From Gelidibacter mesophilus DSM 14095 (GTDB lineage Bacteria > Bacteroidota > Bacteroidia > Flavobacteriales > Flavobacteriaceae), in the NCBI RefSeq assembly GCF_000423005.1, contig NZ_AUHD01000004.1:186001-250000 (forward strand): 64,000 nucleotides of DNA, in the 5' to 3' direction. The notes below the pieces were generated by a model. That model saw only the letters and a program-made list of their open reading frames with translations. It had not been told where the DNA came from and ran no database searches. Within the stretch, counting starts at the first letter, position 1, and each line of letters starts with the position of its first letter. Shown piece by piece: positions 18,215 to 25,818 of this stretch. The position numbers and the translations under genes were made by a program.

Positions 18215-18595
18215 ATGAAAAAATCGTTTGTGTTATTCGTTTTATTTTCTTCTTTACTCATTAGCAATTGTGGTCCTAGCAAAAGTGTCATAAAGGTTGA
18301 CCCTTATATTGGTTCCTGGAACTTGCTGATAGAAGATACACCACAAGGCAATGTATCAGCGACGATGACAATTACAAAAAATACCGAAGGTACATATTCT
18401 GGCAGTGTGAATTCTGATGTGGGGGCATTTGACCTTTATGAAATAAAAATTATGGACGGTAAACTATCAGCGGGTTTTATGATTCAGGGCGCTGAGTTTG
18501 ATATTATCGGTAATTTTGAAGATCTTCATTTCAAAGGATATGTCTCAGGAATGGGCGAAGATTATCAGACGAATGGAAATAAAATGCTCGAATAA
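18215..18595 (+). CDS. Small hypothetical lipoprotein
   Basis: This 126-residue protein has a short hydrophobic leader ending in LISNCG (lipobox, Cys20). The mature part, with VDPYIGSWNLLIEDTPQGN and alternating strands (ATMTITKN, GTYSGSVNS), looks like a small beta-barrel or lipocalin-like domain. A repeated GxW/GxYxG pattern is common in such domains. I do not recognise a specific family. It is divergent from the DegT gene and convergent with the nitroreductase gene. Confidence 0.7.
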   Translation: MKKSFVLFVLFSSLLISNCGPSKSVIKVDPYIGSWNLLIEDTPQGNVSATMTITKNTEGTYSGSVNSDVGAFDLYEIKIMDGKLSAGFMIQGAEFDIIGNFEDLHFKGYVSGMGEDYQTNGNKMLE

Positions 18596-18628
18596 AAGCA
18601 TCACTTCAATTCTATTTCAATGATTGTT

Positions 18629-19258
18629 TTACATTTCGACAATACTATGTTTTAACTCCTTCCTTACTTTTTTAAAGCTTGAAAACATATCATCTTCTGC
18701 CCTATATCCCACAGGTAACAACAAAATTGATTTGAGATGCCTCTCATTCAGCTTCAAAATAGCATCAAATTGTGCGCGATCAAATCCCTCCATAGGACAG
18801 GAATCTATACGCTCCACCGCGCAAACGGTCATCAAATTACCGAGAGCAATATATGCCTGATTTATGGACCATTCCTGCTGTTCTTCCAAACTCTTATTTT
18901 GCATAATCGATTTTAGATTATTTCTGAAAGGTTCAAGAATGGTTTCTGGAGTTTGTCTTAAATGGCTGACATTATCAAATAAATCGTCCACATCATCTTC
19001 CTTGATTGTGTTTTTGACACAGAGCACCAATAGATGTGATGCATCTACAATCTGACTTTGGTTATAAGCAGCTCCCAATAATTCATTTCTCAAGGTGTCG
19101 TTTTTAATAATAAGCATAGAAATGGTTTGCAAACCAAAAGACGTTGCAGTCAAATTAAAAGCCTGCTTAAGTATATCTAGTTTTTCTTGGGCAAGAATCT
19201 TCTTCGGGTCAAATTTTTTAGTGGCATAGCGCCATTGTAAACTCTCTATGATGCTCAT
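18629..19258 (-). CDS. NAD(P)H-dependent FMN oxidoreductase (nitroreductase family)
   Basis: The sequence begins IIESLQWRYATKKFDPKK, the FMN-binding Arg motif of nitroreductases. It continues with NLTATSFGLQTISMLII, QSQIVDASHLLVLC and LPVGYRAEDD near the end, the standard layout of NfsB-like enzymes of about 210 residues. The family reduces quinones, nitroaromatics or related acceptors with NAD(P)H in the cytosol. I used the ATG at 19258; an in-frame ATG at 19300 would add 14 residues that do not fit the family. Confidence 0.9.
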   Translation of the reverse strand: MSIIESLQWRYATKKFDPKKILAQEKLDILKQAFNLTATSFGLQTISMLIIKNDTLRNELLGAAYNQSQIVDASHLLVLCVKNTIKEDDVDDLFDNVSHLRQTPETILEPFRNNLKSIMQNKSLEEQQEWSINQAYIALGNLMTVCAVERIDSCPMEGFDRAQFDAILKLNERHLKSILLLPVGYRAEDDMFSSFKKVRKELKHSIVEM

Positions 19259-19370
19259 TAGTATTGATTTCTGATTGCTGCAAAAATAAGGGATGCGCAC
19301 GGCAATGTTAAACGATTTCCATAAATTAATTCAATGGTCCATATTATTTTTTAAAAAGTTGAGATTTTAC

Positions 19371-19401
19371 TTGAAAGAATAAAAAAAGGGTTCTATATTT
19401 G
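19371..19401 (+). promoter_or_regulatory. Bacteroidota-type promoter of tRNA-Ser
   Basis: TTG at 19371-19373 is followed after 20 bp by TATATTTG at 19394-19401, an exact match to the phylum -33/-7 consensus. It ends 38 bp before the tRNA. Confidence 0.78.
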
Positions 19402-19439
19402 CACCCGCATTCAGGACATAACCTGATGAGACCAAAACT

Positions 19440-19524
19440 GGAGAAATGGCAGAGCGGTCGAATGCGGCAGTCTTGAAAACTGTTGAGGGTCATACCTCCG
19501 GGGGTTCGAATCCCTCTTTCTCCG
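19440..19524 (+). tRNA. tRNA-Ser (anticodon UGA)
   Basis: An 85-nt class II tRNA. The acceptor arms GGAGAAA (19440-19446) and TTTCTCC (19517-19523) pair perfectly, with discriminator G at 19524 and no encoded CCA. The anticodon loop CTTGAAA gives UGA, read for serine. A long variable arm (GAGGGTCATACCTC) and the T-loop GGTTCGAATCC are present. Its 3' end is repeated at 55095-55110, marking it as an integration target. Confidence 0.97.
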
Positions 19525-19526
19525 CT
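19511..19526. repeat. att-like repeat, copy 1 (3' end of tRNA-Ser)
   Basis: The 16-mer TCCCTCTTTCTCCGCT spans the last bases of the T arm and acceptor of tRNA-Ser plus two bases. It recurs identically at 55095-55110, and its first 9 bases recur at 25538-25546 within a longer homologous segment. Confidence 0.75.
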
Positions 19527-19528
19527 GA

Positions 19529-19561
19529 AAAGCCCCGAAACACTAGTGTTTACGGGGCTTT
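19529..19561. terminator. Terminator after tRNA-Ser
   Basis: AAAGCCCCG (19529-19537) pairs with CGGGGCTTT (19553-19561), with the palindrome AAACACTAGTGTTT extending the stem, followed by TTTTT. It can also stop minus-strand transcription coming from the pglZ operon. Confidence 0.88.
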
Positions 19562-19661
19562 GTTTTTCTGGGTGTTGAATTAGGTGTTGTTTGTAGAAAT
19601 TTTATTTCTTTTCTATCACATCAATAATCTTTTATTACCCAAACATAGATTGAATTTCTCA

Positions 19662-20282
19662 TTACAATTTTACAAACTGAAAGTAAGGGTCCATTAATTG
19701 GTATTCCTGAACTTCATTCATGTTATTATTCAACTTAAATGATGCTAAGTAAATTTTCTCAGTTATTTCAGAGTTTGGAATAAGTTTTTTATCCCATTGA
19801 TAAATACCTTGTTTAGGTCGATTGAAAAATCCAGCTTCCAAAAACATTGGAACTACACTATAAATTCCATTTTCGGTTGCACGATTTCCGCCATAAACAT
19901 TAGAGATTGATTTCTTAACCGTATTAGCATTAATAATTTCTTGAACTGCAAAATATTTTCCAAAAATCTGTAGAACATCATAAGAAAACGGGAAGGCTGA
20001 ATTTAAAAGAGCGATTAAGATTATATCTCTATCCTGTTTTTTCTTGATTGCTAATTTTAAGGTCGTCTTATTTTCGTTTACTAAAGACAATAATGGATTT
20101 TTTGGGATAATTCTATTCACTATTCTAAGTGCTTTTTTTAAACGGTTTTCACCATTATATTCTAATCGTAATTGTTCCATAATGTAATCATTGGAATAAT
20201 TATCGTTCAAGAATGCTTCTAAAGCAGCATAAAGAGTTTCCAATGGAATCCTCTGATTAATATCTATTGATTTATTATTCAT
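19662..20282 (-). CDS. BrxA-like small protein downstream of pglZ
   Basis: A 206-residue soluble protein with a helical N-terminal half (LETLYAALEAFLNDNYSNDY, then a basic stretch). The C-terminal half contains NPLLSLVNENKTTLKLAI, DIILIALLNSAFPFSYDVLQ, and GIYSVVPMFLEAGFFNRPKQ. Its size, helical make-up and position right after pglZ (8-nt overlap) fit BrxA (DUF1819, NusB-like), the last gene of BREX type 3 operons. I infer this mainly from position; sequence identity to BrxA is not proven here. It is the gene closest to tRNA-Ser inside the island. Confidence 0.5.
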   Translation of the reverse strand: MNNKSIDINQRIPLETLYAALEAFLNDNYSNDYIMEQLRLEYNGENRLKKALRIVNRIIPKNPLLSLVNENKTTLKLAIKKKQDRDIILIALLNSAFPFSYDVLQIFGKYFAVQEIINANTVKKSISNVYGGNRATENGIYSVVPMFLEAGFFNRPKQGIYQWDKKLIPNSEITEKIYLASFKLNNNMNEVQEYQLMDPYFQFVKL

Positions 20283-21729
20283 TTGTAATTTCTATAAATG
20301 GTATCACTACTTCAAGGAAGTGAGCTCCACCATGAGTTACTAAATCATCTCTTCTCGAAAAGCTCAAATCATCTTTGAAATAGATCGCTTGTTCTTCCTG
20401 AACAACAGAATCAATTAGCTCCGGATTGTTATCTAAAAACTCATCTTTCAATCTTTTTTCAGAGTATTCAAGGTGACGTTCGCTTCTACTTCCTGATTTA
20501 TTCGTTCCTAATTTTTCTTTTCCATTCAAACCACGCCATCCTTTAGCTTGAATATTTCCATGATCGCTTGTAATAATAACTCTAAAACCTTGTGAGAGTA
20601 ATTCTTGAATAATTGTTTGAATTCTGCTACGTTCAAACCAATTTTCAGTCAGTTTAAGCAGATCTATATAATCCTTGGAACTGTGCATATAATCGTCTAA
20701 ATCTTTATAAACAAGACCTAATCTTTTGACTCCATCAATACCGGTGAGATTAACCGTATCATGCTTATAGTCTATTTCGAAGTCGTTGAAGTTTTTGGAT
20801 TTCCAGTATTTCTTCCAAAGTCTTGATTCATTAGTAGGATTTTGCTTATAAGAATTCAATGGACTAGAACCCCTGAAAATTGACTGACGAGATAGTTGTG
20901 TAATCGAGGGAATCCAAGAAAAGGTAATTGCTTCCTTTTTATTGTCGAGTAATCTATCTGCAATCAAGGAGTACTGCCAAAAACTTAAACCATCTACTAC
21001 AATAAGAGCAACAGGCTCTTCCTTGAAATTGAAATCTATATAATCTAAAATTTTAGATACAATTTGTGGTTTCTTTATTGAGTTTGAATTTTTAATCTGC
21101 GCATAGTTTTCCTTAATATACTCCTGAAATTTATCATTGGCTTGTTTAATTTTTTCAAGAATCAAGTCAAACTGATCTGAACCGATAGTGCGTGAAATAG
21201 CATTGCCAAAAAGTGTGGCTATTTCATACCAATCAATGGTTTCGTCACTTAAATTTTCATTAACACTATTAGTAAAACTTTCAATATTAAAGTTTTGATT
21301 TTCAGGATTCGATAAAGAAGAAATTTTTGCAATTTCTTTTAACGTTTCGCTTTTTGAAAGCGAAAACAATTGTTTCGTAACGAACAACTTATCAAGGATT
21401 AGTAATGACAAATCCTTTATTGATGGTATGTGATATTCAGAAAGATATTGGCTTAAAAAAAACTCGGAATGAATGGCAACTGCCTCAATGTCCTCTAGAT
21501 ATTGTCTGTTTTGCTTATTAATAAGAAATAACGTTTTACTATTATTTCTTAACTCAAATGCTACTCTTTGAGAAAGACTGTTCCCAATCGATACATTGAT
21601 GTTATTTCGACCTAATTGCTCTATTACATCTGCTCGAAATAAAAACCCATCATTATTTTCGATAATGAGAACTGGAGCATCATAACCTGAGAGGACTTTG
21701 ATAATATGTTTTATTAGGCTATTCTCCAT
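20275..21729 (-). CDS. pglZ: PglZ domain protein of a BREX-like defence system
   Basis: A 484-residue alkaline-phosphatase-superfamily protein of the PglZ type. VALIVVDGLSFWQY (about residue 238) holds the first metal-binding Asp, followed by FSWIPSITQLSRQSIFRG, RVIITSDHGNIQAKG (metal-binding Asp and His) and the C-terminal THGGAHFLEVVIPFIE with a further His ligand. PglZ is the signature protein of BREX anti-phage systems. It has no receiver domain, so it is not the PorX regulator that shares this fold. It is shorter than many BREX PglZ proteins. It overlaps the gene after it and the end of the gene before it, indicating an operon whose 5' part is lost. Confidence 0.85.
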   Translation of the reverse strand: MENSLIKHIIKVLSGYDAPVLIIENNDGFLFRADVIEQLGRNNINVSIGNSLSQRVAFELRNNSKTLFLINKQNRQYLEDIEAVAIHSEFFLSQYLSEYHIPSIKDLSLLILDKLFVTKQLFSLSKSETLKEIAKISSLSNPENQNFNIESFTNSVNENLSDETIDWYEIATLFGNAISRTIGSDQFDLILEKIKQANDKFQEYIKENYAQIKNSNSIKKPQIVSKILDYIDFNFKEEPVALIVVDGLSFWQYSLIADRLLDNKKEAITFSWIPSITQLSRQSIFRGSSPLNSYKQNPTNESRLWKKYWKSKNFNDFEIDYKHDTVNLTGIDGVKRLGLVYKDLDDYMHSSKDYIDLLKLTENWFERSRIQTIIQELLSQGFRVIITSDHGNIQAKGWRGLNGKEKLGTNKSGSRSERHLEYSEKRLKDEFLDNNPELIDSVVQEEQAIYFKDDLSFSRRDDLVTHGGAHFLEVVIPFIEITNE

Positions 21730-21875
21730 CTAATCTGAATGTTAAAAGTTGTTTAGTGCCTGGAATCAATCTTTGATTCTCTTCAAAATCGGATAGCCAT
21801 TTAGTGTGCTCATTTTCAAGTCTTTTTAGTTTTGACTTGCGGATATTTTCAATTCCTATTTTATTAATTCTTGAT
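21719..21875 (-). pseudogene. 3' remnant of a gene upstream of pglZ, possibly a BREX helicase
   Basis: Reading the minus strand, an open frame covers about 52 codons (SRINKIGIENIRKSKLK, then RLENEHTKWLSDFEENQRL and TKQLLTFRLDGE) and ends with a stop that overlaps the pglZ start by 11 nt. The charged helix followed by a short hydrophobic strand resembles the C-terminus of SNF2-type helicases. In BREX type 3 the gene before pglZ encodes the helicase BrxHII. The frame is cut exactly where the 100-bp direct repeat begins, so the rest of the gene is gone. Confidence 0.5.
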
Positions 21876-21975
21876 CCAAAAACCCAATATTTTTTACCCT
21901 ATATTTATCGATTAGATAACAAACTTCCAAAAGATCATAAATACACCTATGTCAAAACCCAAACTAACCCTAGAC
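21876..21975 (+). repeat. 100-bp direct repeat, copy A (hsdM leader)
   Basis: This stretch is closely similar to 22957-23057, the sequence just upstream of and including the first codons of hsdM. Shared blocks include CCAAAAACCCAATATTTTT, TACCCTATATTTATC, ACACCTATGTC and AACTAACCCTAGAC. It brackets the 236-residue orphan gene together with copy B. Confidence 0.85.
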
Positions 21976-21996
21976 TGGCATAAGATCAACTTATAA
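21949..21996 (+). pseudogene. 15-codon stub of an hsdM gene
   Basis: ATG at 21949 opens MSKPKLTLDWHKINL and stops at 21994. The real hsdM at 23031 starts MSINKLTLDTLESW, so this is the broken beginning of a second type I methyltransferase gene whose body has been deleted. Confidence 0.6.
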
Positions 21997-22036
21997 ATTT
22001 ATAAATAAAAAGAAAAACAGAGCAAAAATAATTATT

Positions 22037-22747
22037 GTGGGAAGTTTTTTAGCGTCAATATTAGGCTCTGTAATTTCAGATGTTATATCTAACTCCATAA
22101 ATACAGATTCTGAAACAGAAAAATTGAAAACTCAATTTCTAGAACTTCAAATTAAAAAAATCAAACAAGATTTTGAAAAAGATAGCCTAGAAGCTCAACA
22201 AACAAATTTAGAAATCGATGAAGAGTTTGTTGTTACCCAAGAATTAATTGATTCAATAGCAATGTATATTTCTGAAATCAATAAAGTGAAACTTTCTAAA
22301 TCCAAATTTTATTCATTATTATCAAAAGAAGATAAAGTTGAAAAAGTATCTACTCAAGAACTTAATGAAAATTTTGAACCAAAATCAACTGAAAAGATTG
22401 TACCACGATCTGATTTTAAACTATTTATTGTTAAAGAAACAGTTGTAGAACCTGAATACAAAGAGAATATAACTTTGGAAATCGTTTCACCAGTTCTTAA
22501 GAGGAATCGTATGAGTTGGAAAGCTATTTACATTAATCAAAATATCACTTTTAAACTAAAAGATGATGATTTTAAAAATTTAATACTAAATAAAAATTTG
22601 AGTTTTTCTAATGGTACAAAATTAGTTTGCGACATTGAAACTAAACAAAAAATGAATGATGATGGACAAATTAAAGAATCAGGCAGAAGCGTTTATAATG
22701 TCTCCAAAATAATTTACACTAACGGCGATGTAGTAGACTTAAAATAA
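22037..22747 (+). CDS. Orphan hypothetical protein between direct repeats
   Basis: A 236-residue protein that I do not recognise. It starts at GTG 22037 with MGSFLASILGSVISDVISNS, which is Gly/Ser-rich and weakly amphipathic. A charged, probably coiled-coil region follows (about 24-60), then a lysine-rich stretch and a beta-rich C-terminal half (about 125-236, e.g. ITLEIVSPVLKR, MSWKAIYINQNITFKL, YNVSKIIYTNGDVVDLK). There is no clear signal peptide. The frame has no other start before the stop at 21971. It sits where a restriction-modification cassette normally holds accessory genes, so a defence or anti-defence role is possible but only inferred. Confidence 0.6.
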   Translation: MGSFLASILGSVISDVISNSINTDSETEKLKTQFLELQIKKIKQDFEKDSLEAQQTNLEIDEEFVVTQELIDSIAMYISEINKVKLSKSKFYSLLSKEDKVEKVSTQELNENFEPKSTEKIVPRSDFKLFIVKETVVEPEYKENITLEIVSPVLKRNRMSWKAIYINQNITFKLKDDDFKNLILNKNLSFSNGTKLVCDIETKQKMNDDGQIKESGRSVYNVSKIIYTNGDVVDLK

Positions 22748-22878
22748 GCACTTTTGCTAATCTAGTGAGGGTCTCTCCTAAACACAAAAGAAAAGCCCTC
22801 TCCAATCGCACAGAAAAACTTTGTAGACGATGGTTAAAACAATTGAATTTAGTTATTTTTTAACAACGGTCAATAACT

Positions 22879-22921
22879 GATACCCTGTCATTCTATCCAA
22901 CCTTAACCTTGAAAGGGTATC
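22879..22921. promoter_or_regulatory. Inverted repeat upstream of hsdM
   Basis: GATACCCT (22879-22886) and AGGGTATC (22914-22921) form an 8-bp inverted repeat about 110 bp before the hsdM start. It could be an operator or a weak hairpin; no function is shown. Confidence 0.3.
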
Positions 22922-22956
22922 CATAATTTCCCCACGCTCTTCTCCTCCACTCAACC

Positions 22957-23057
22957 CCAAAAACCCAATATTTTTACCCTATATTTATCCTTTGGATTAA
23001 ACCAACTCCCAAAACACACTAAACACACCTATGTCCATTAACAAACTAACCCTAGAC
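22957..23057 (+). repeat. 100-bp direct repeat, copy B (hsdM leader)
   Basis: The second copy of the repeat described at 21876-21975. It contains the natural leader and first nine codons of hsdM, so it is probably the parent-type sequence. Confidence 0.85.
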
Positions 23058-24313
23058 ACCCTAGAATCATGGCTATGGGATTCAGCCAATATATTACGAG
23101 GCAGCATTGACTCCTCAGATTTTAAAAACTACATTTTCGGATTGCTTTTCTTGAAACGCTCCAACGATGTGTTTGAAGAAGAAGTTGAAAATATTATGAA
23201 ACGTGATGGCGTATCCAGAACCGAGGCTGAAGATGACACCTACTTCCAACTCCCACCAGAATCACGTTGGGAAACCATAAAGAAACACACTGAAAACATT
23301 GGTATTGCCTTAGATAAAGCCTTTGCCGCCATTGAGCGTGAAAACACAAGTTTAGAAGGTGTAATGACCGCTACCAAATTTGGAGACAAGGAAAAACTGT
23401 CTGACGAATTACTGCAACGCCTATTACGCCATTTCAACCAACATTCCTTACGTAATGATCATTTGGAATCTAACGATTTGTTGGGCGATGCTTATGAATA
23501 CTTGATCAAACAATTTGCAGATGATGCTGGTAAAAAAGAAGGTGAATTCTACACACCTCGTGGCGTTGTACAATTGATCGTGCAATTAATCAAACCAGAA
23601 CCAAAACAAAAAGTTTATGATCCCACCTGTGGTTCAGGTGGAATGCTGATTGAGTCTGCGCGATATATAGCCGAACAGCCCAACGGCAAAGTGAGTAACA
23701 ACATCAACGTATCGCTCTACGGACAAGAAAAAAACTTAGGCACCTGGGCGATTGGTAAACTGAATATGTTGCTCCATAACTTTATGGATGCCGATATTAG
23801 AAAAGGCGATACGCTCATCAACCCACAGCATAAAAATGAAAACAGTGAGTTGACGCTCTTTGACCGCGTTATTGCCAATCCCCCATTTTCTATGGATGGT
23901 TGGTGGACACCTGCTGAAAACTCCATGAGGTAAAGCTGGATAAAGATGGCAAAGAAAAGAAAGTAACGCCTAATTATAATAAGCAAGTAAGCGACGCTTA
24001 CGGACGTTTTCAATACGGTATCCCACCACGAGGTTATGCCGATTTAGCTTTTTTACAACACATGATTGCCGTATTAAAACAAGATGGAAAAGCAGGCGTT
24101 GTTTTGCCTCACGGCACTTTGTTTAGAAGTGGCACCGAAGGCAAAATACGTCAAGCCTTATTAGAAGCCGATTTAGTGGAAGGTATTGTGGGTTTACCAA
24201 GTGCCTTGTTTTACAATACAGGCATTCCTGCATCAATTTGGATTATCAATAAAAACAAAACCGAAGCCCAAAAAGGAAAGGTCACCATCATTGAGTACCT
24301 ATTGAAAGAATAA
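23031..24313 (+). pseudogene. hsdM: Type I restriction-modification methyltransferase HsdM, frameshifted and truncated
   Basis: The first 300 codons encode a normal HsdM start: N-terminal helical domain, AdoMet-binding VYDPTCGSGGM (Thr199-Gly204 region) and the adenine methylase motif VIANPPFSMDG (283-286). After PAENS the frame stops at about 23931. A one-base loss around 23925-23930 explains it, because the next frame continues seamlessly with EVKLDKDGKEKKVTPNY and GRFQYGIPPRGYADLAFLQH into the segment from 24062. That segment then ends abruptly at KGKVTII near 24291, where sequence of a fecR gene begins. About 150-200 C-terminal residues, hsdS and hsdR are missing, so the enzyme is dead. 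Confidence 0.9.
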
Positions 24314-24528
24314 GACTTACTTTGAGTTGGTTTTTCTTCTATTTTAGAAATGATGTTTTTCCATATCACTTCTTTACTTACTTTAATATTCTCTGCATTA
24401 TAATCTGAGAGAATTGTTTTTCCATCCTGATAAGAGTCGAGAAATGTCTCTAATAATTCTAATTCATCAGAAGAACATTTATTATCTAAATATTTATTAA
24501 ATAGTTTTTTTGCTTGTTTTGAGTTCAT
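24291..24528 (-). pseudogene. FecR-type anti-sigma factor, N-terminal fragment
   Basis: The frame starts at ATG 24528 with MNSKQAKKLFNKYLDNKCSS and continues through ELELLETFLDSYQDGKTI to SYSFNRYS. This is the cytoplasmic N-terminal domain pattern of Bacteroidota FecR proteins, which bind a FecI-type sigma factor. After about 79 codons it runs into the antisense of hsdM, so the membrane helix and the periplasmic domain are lost. The sigma factor gene lies 143 bp upstream. Without its periplasmic part it cannot pass on a signal from a TonB receptor, although the fragment might still bind the sigma factor. Confidence 0.75.
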
Positions 24529-24671
24529 TGAAATCTACATTAAAACAATTGGTTTATTAATATGTACCCAAAAGACAGCTCCGGTACACTTCATTTTTTA
24601 AATATTTTCAAAATATTTGACGCAAAAAACCTAGACACCTTATAATCAGATTTTTAAAAAAAAAAGAAAAC

Positions 24672-25250
24672 TTAGAAATGATAAACAAAAAAAATCTGAA
24701 ATATGAAGAGAAGCTCTTCCTTATGAAGATTTGCTCGAATAGCGATTAGAGCTTTTGATATTTGGTTTTTTACTGCTTGAATTGAGACATTCCAAGCTTC
24801 TGCAATTTCTTTGTTTGATTTATGTTCGTATCGACTTAATTCGAAAATCTCTTTACATCGTGGTGGCAATTTACTTACAACATTAAGAATAGCTGATTCC
24901 AGCTCGTCATATTCCAGTTTCTTAGCAGCATTAATAGAAACGTCGACTATGTTGAGACGGGTTAAATCCTCATTGGAAAATTTTTGACTTCTAAAATACT
25001 TGAACACTTGAAATTTAACTGCTCTAAAAAGATAAGCTTCGAGATTCTTAATGGAGGTGATTTTTCTTTTTGTCCAAAAATCAACAAAAATGTTTTGCAT
25101 TAAGTCCTCACAAACATCTTTATTATTCAAAATATTCAAAGCATATAGCAGCATTTTGCTAGCGTGTCTTTTATAGATTTCCTCAAAAGCCATTATATTA
25201 TCATCTGCAATTTGGCTCAATAGTTCGGAATCACTAAATGACTTCAACAT
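24672..25250 (-). CDS. ECF RNA polymerase sigma factor, FecI-like
   Basis: A 192-residue extracytoplasmic-function sigma factor. Region 2 includes DNIMAFEEIYKRHASKMLLY and DLMQNIFVDFWTKR; region 4 has LPPRCKEIFELSRYEHKSNK and the helix-turn-helix EIAEAWNVSIQAVKNQISKA. Bacteroidota FecI-type factors usually precede a FecR gene and a SusC/SusD pair. Here FecR follows but is truncated, and the SusCD that should come next has been removed by the rearrangement at about 24291. The factor is therefore probably an orphan, unless it still acts elsewhere. Confidence 0.9.
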   Translation of the reverse strand: MLKSFSDSELLSQIADDNIMAFEEIYKRHASKMLLYALNILNNKDVCEDLMQNIFVDFWTKRKITSIKNLEAYLFRAVKFQVFKYFRSQKFSNEDLTRLNIVDVSINAAKKLEYDELESAILNVVSKLPPRCKEIFELSRYEHKSNKEIAEAWNVSIQAVKNQISKALIAIRANLHKEELLFIFQIFFVYHF

Positions 25251-25818
25251 GTTACTTATAGGGATAAGGATAAGGCTTAAATGTATAAAAAATAATCAAC
25301 TTCACACTATTTGGAAGCTAAAATGCCCAATTGGACATTACCCATATAAAAGAAATAAAAGTGCTCAGTAAAATATTGAAATTAAATCAAGTCTATATCT
25401 ATTTGATTAATTTGCTTTTAAATTTATATAATAAAACATCTAACTCAATATTTTTGCGAGGTTCGTAATTCGGTGGGCAAATATATTAAAATAATTACAA
25501 CTATTTAATTATCAAAACGTTAAAACAATATAAATAGTCCCTCTTTATAGGCCTTGTATGAAAAAAGGGCACGGGGTTTCAAATTGCATCTCCTTTATAA
25601 TTGAATATAGTGTTTAAATTATGATGTGCCCTATTTTTACTGCACAACACAACCTTATCTCAAACCCGATTTTATGGAAAAGCTAACACACCCCAGGTTA
25701 AACCCCTTCTTAATCTTCTGTTGCAAAAGAAAAAGCCGAAGATAATTCGACGACTTTTTTCAGTTAGCATTGCCTCAACAGCATATTTACAAACTCCTAT
25801 CAAGAATAGCTTTGGGTA
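25251..25818. other. Non-coding gap between the sigma factor and the mannan locus
   Basis: I find no gene here. It carries the 88-bp end segment listed at 25459-25546 and, just after it, a separated inverted pair AGGGCAC (25566-25572) / GTGCCCT (25626-25632) of unknown meaning. The GH27 gene reads towards this gap from the right. Confidence 0.6.
25459..25546 (+). repeat. Island-end segment, copy 1, with partial tRNA-Ser 3' end
   Basis: This 88-bp stretch aligns without gaps to 55016-55103, with 72 identical positions by hand count. It begins with the motif AATTCGGTGGGCAAAT (25467-25482) and ends with AAATAGTCCCTCTTT, whose last nine bases equal part of the tRNA-Ser 3' end. It separates the defence remnants from the mannan locus. 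Confidence 0.75.

Noticed and set aside
19578-19592. AATTAGGTGTTGT near tRNA-Ser as another copy of the ATTCGGTG motif
   Set aside because: Only about the first half resembles the motif; the match is too weak to count.
20275-21729. PorX-type response regulator
   Set aside because: PorX shares the PglZ domain, but this protein has no N-terminal receiver domain with phospho-acceptor Asp and lies in a defence context.
24211-24290. The full 105-residue minus-strand frame as an intact small gene
   Set aside because: Only the first 79 codons are FecR-like; the rest is antisense hsdM read through the breakpoint.
25566-25632. Separated inverted repeat AGGGCAC / GTGCCCT as a terminator or insertion sequence end
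   Set aside because: The 53-bp spacing is too long for a simple terminator and no transposase lies between; it may be chance.
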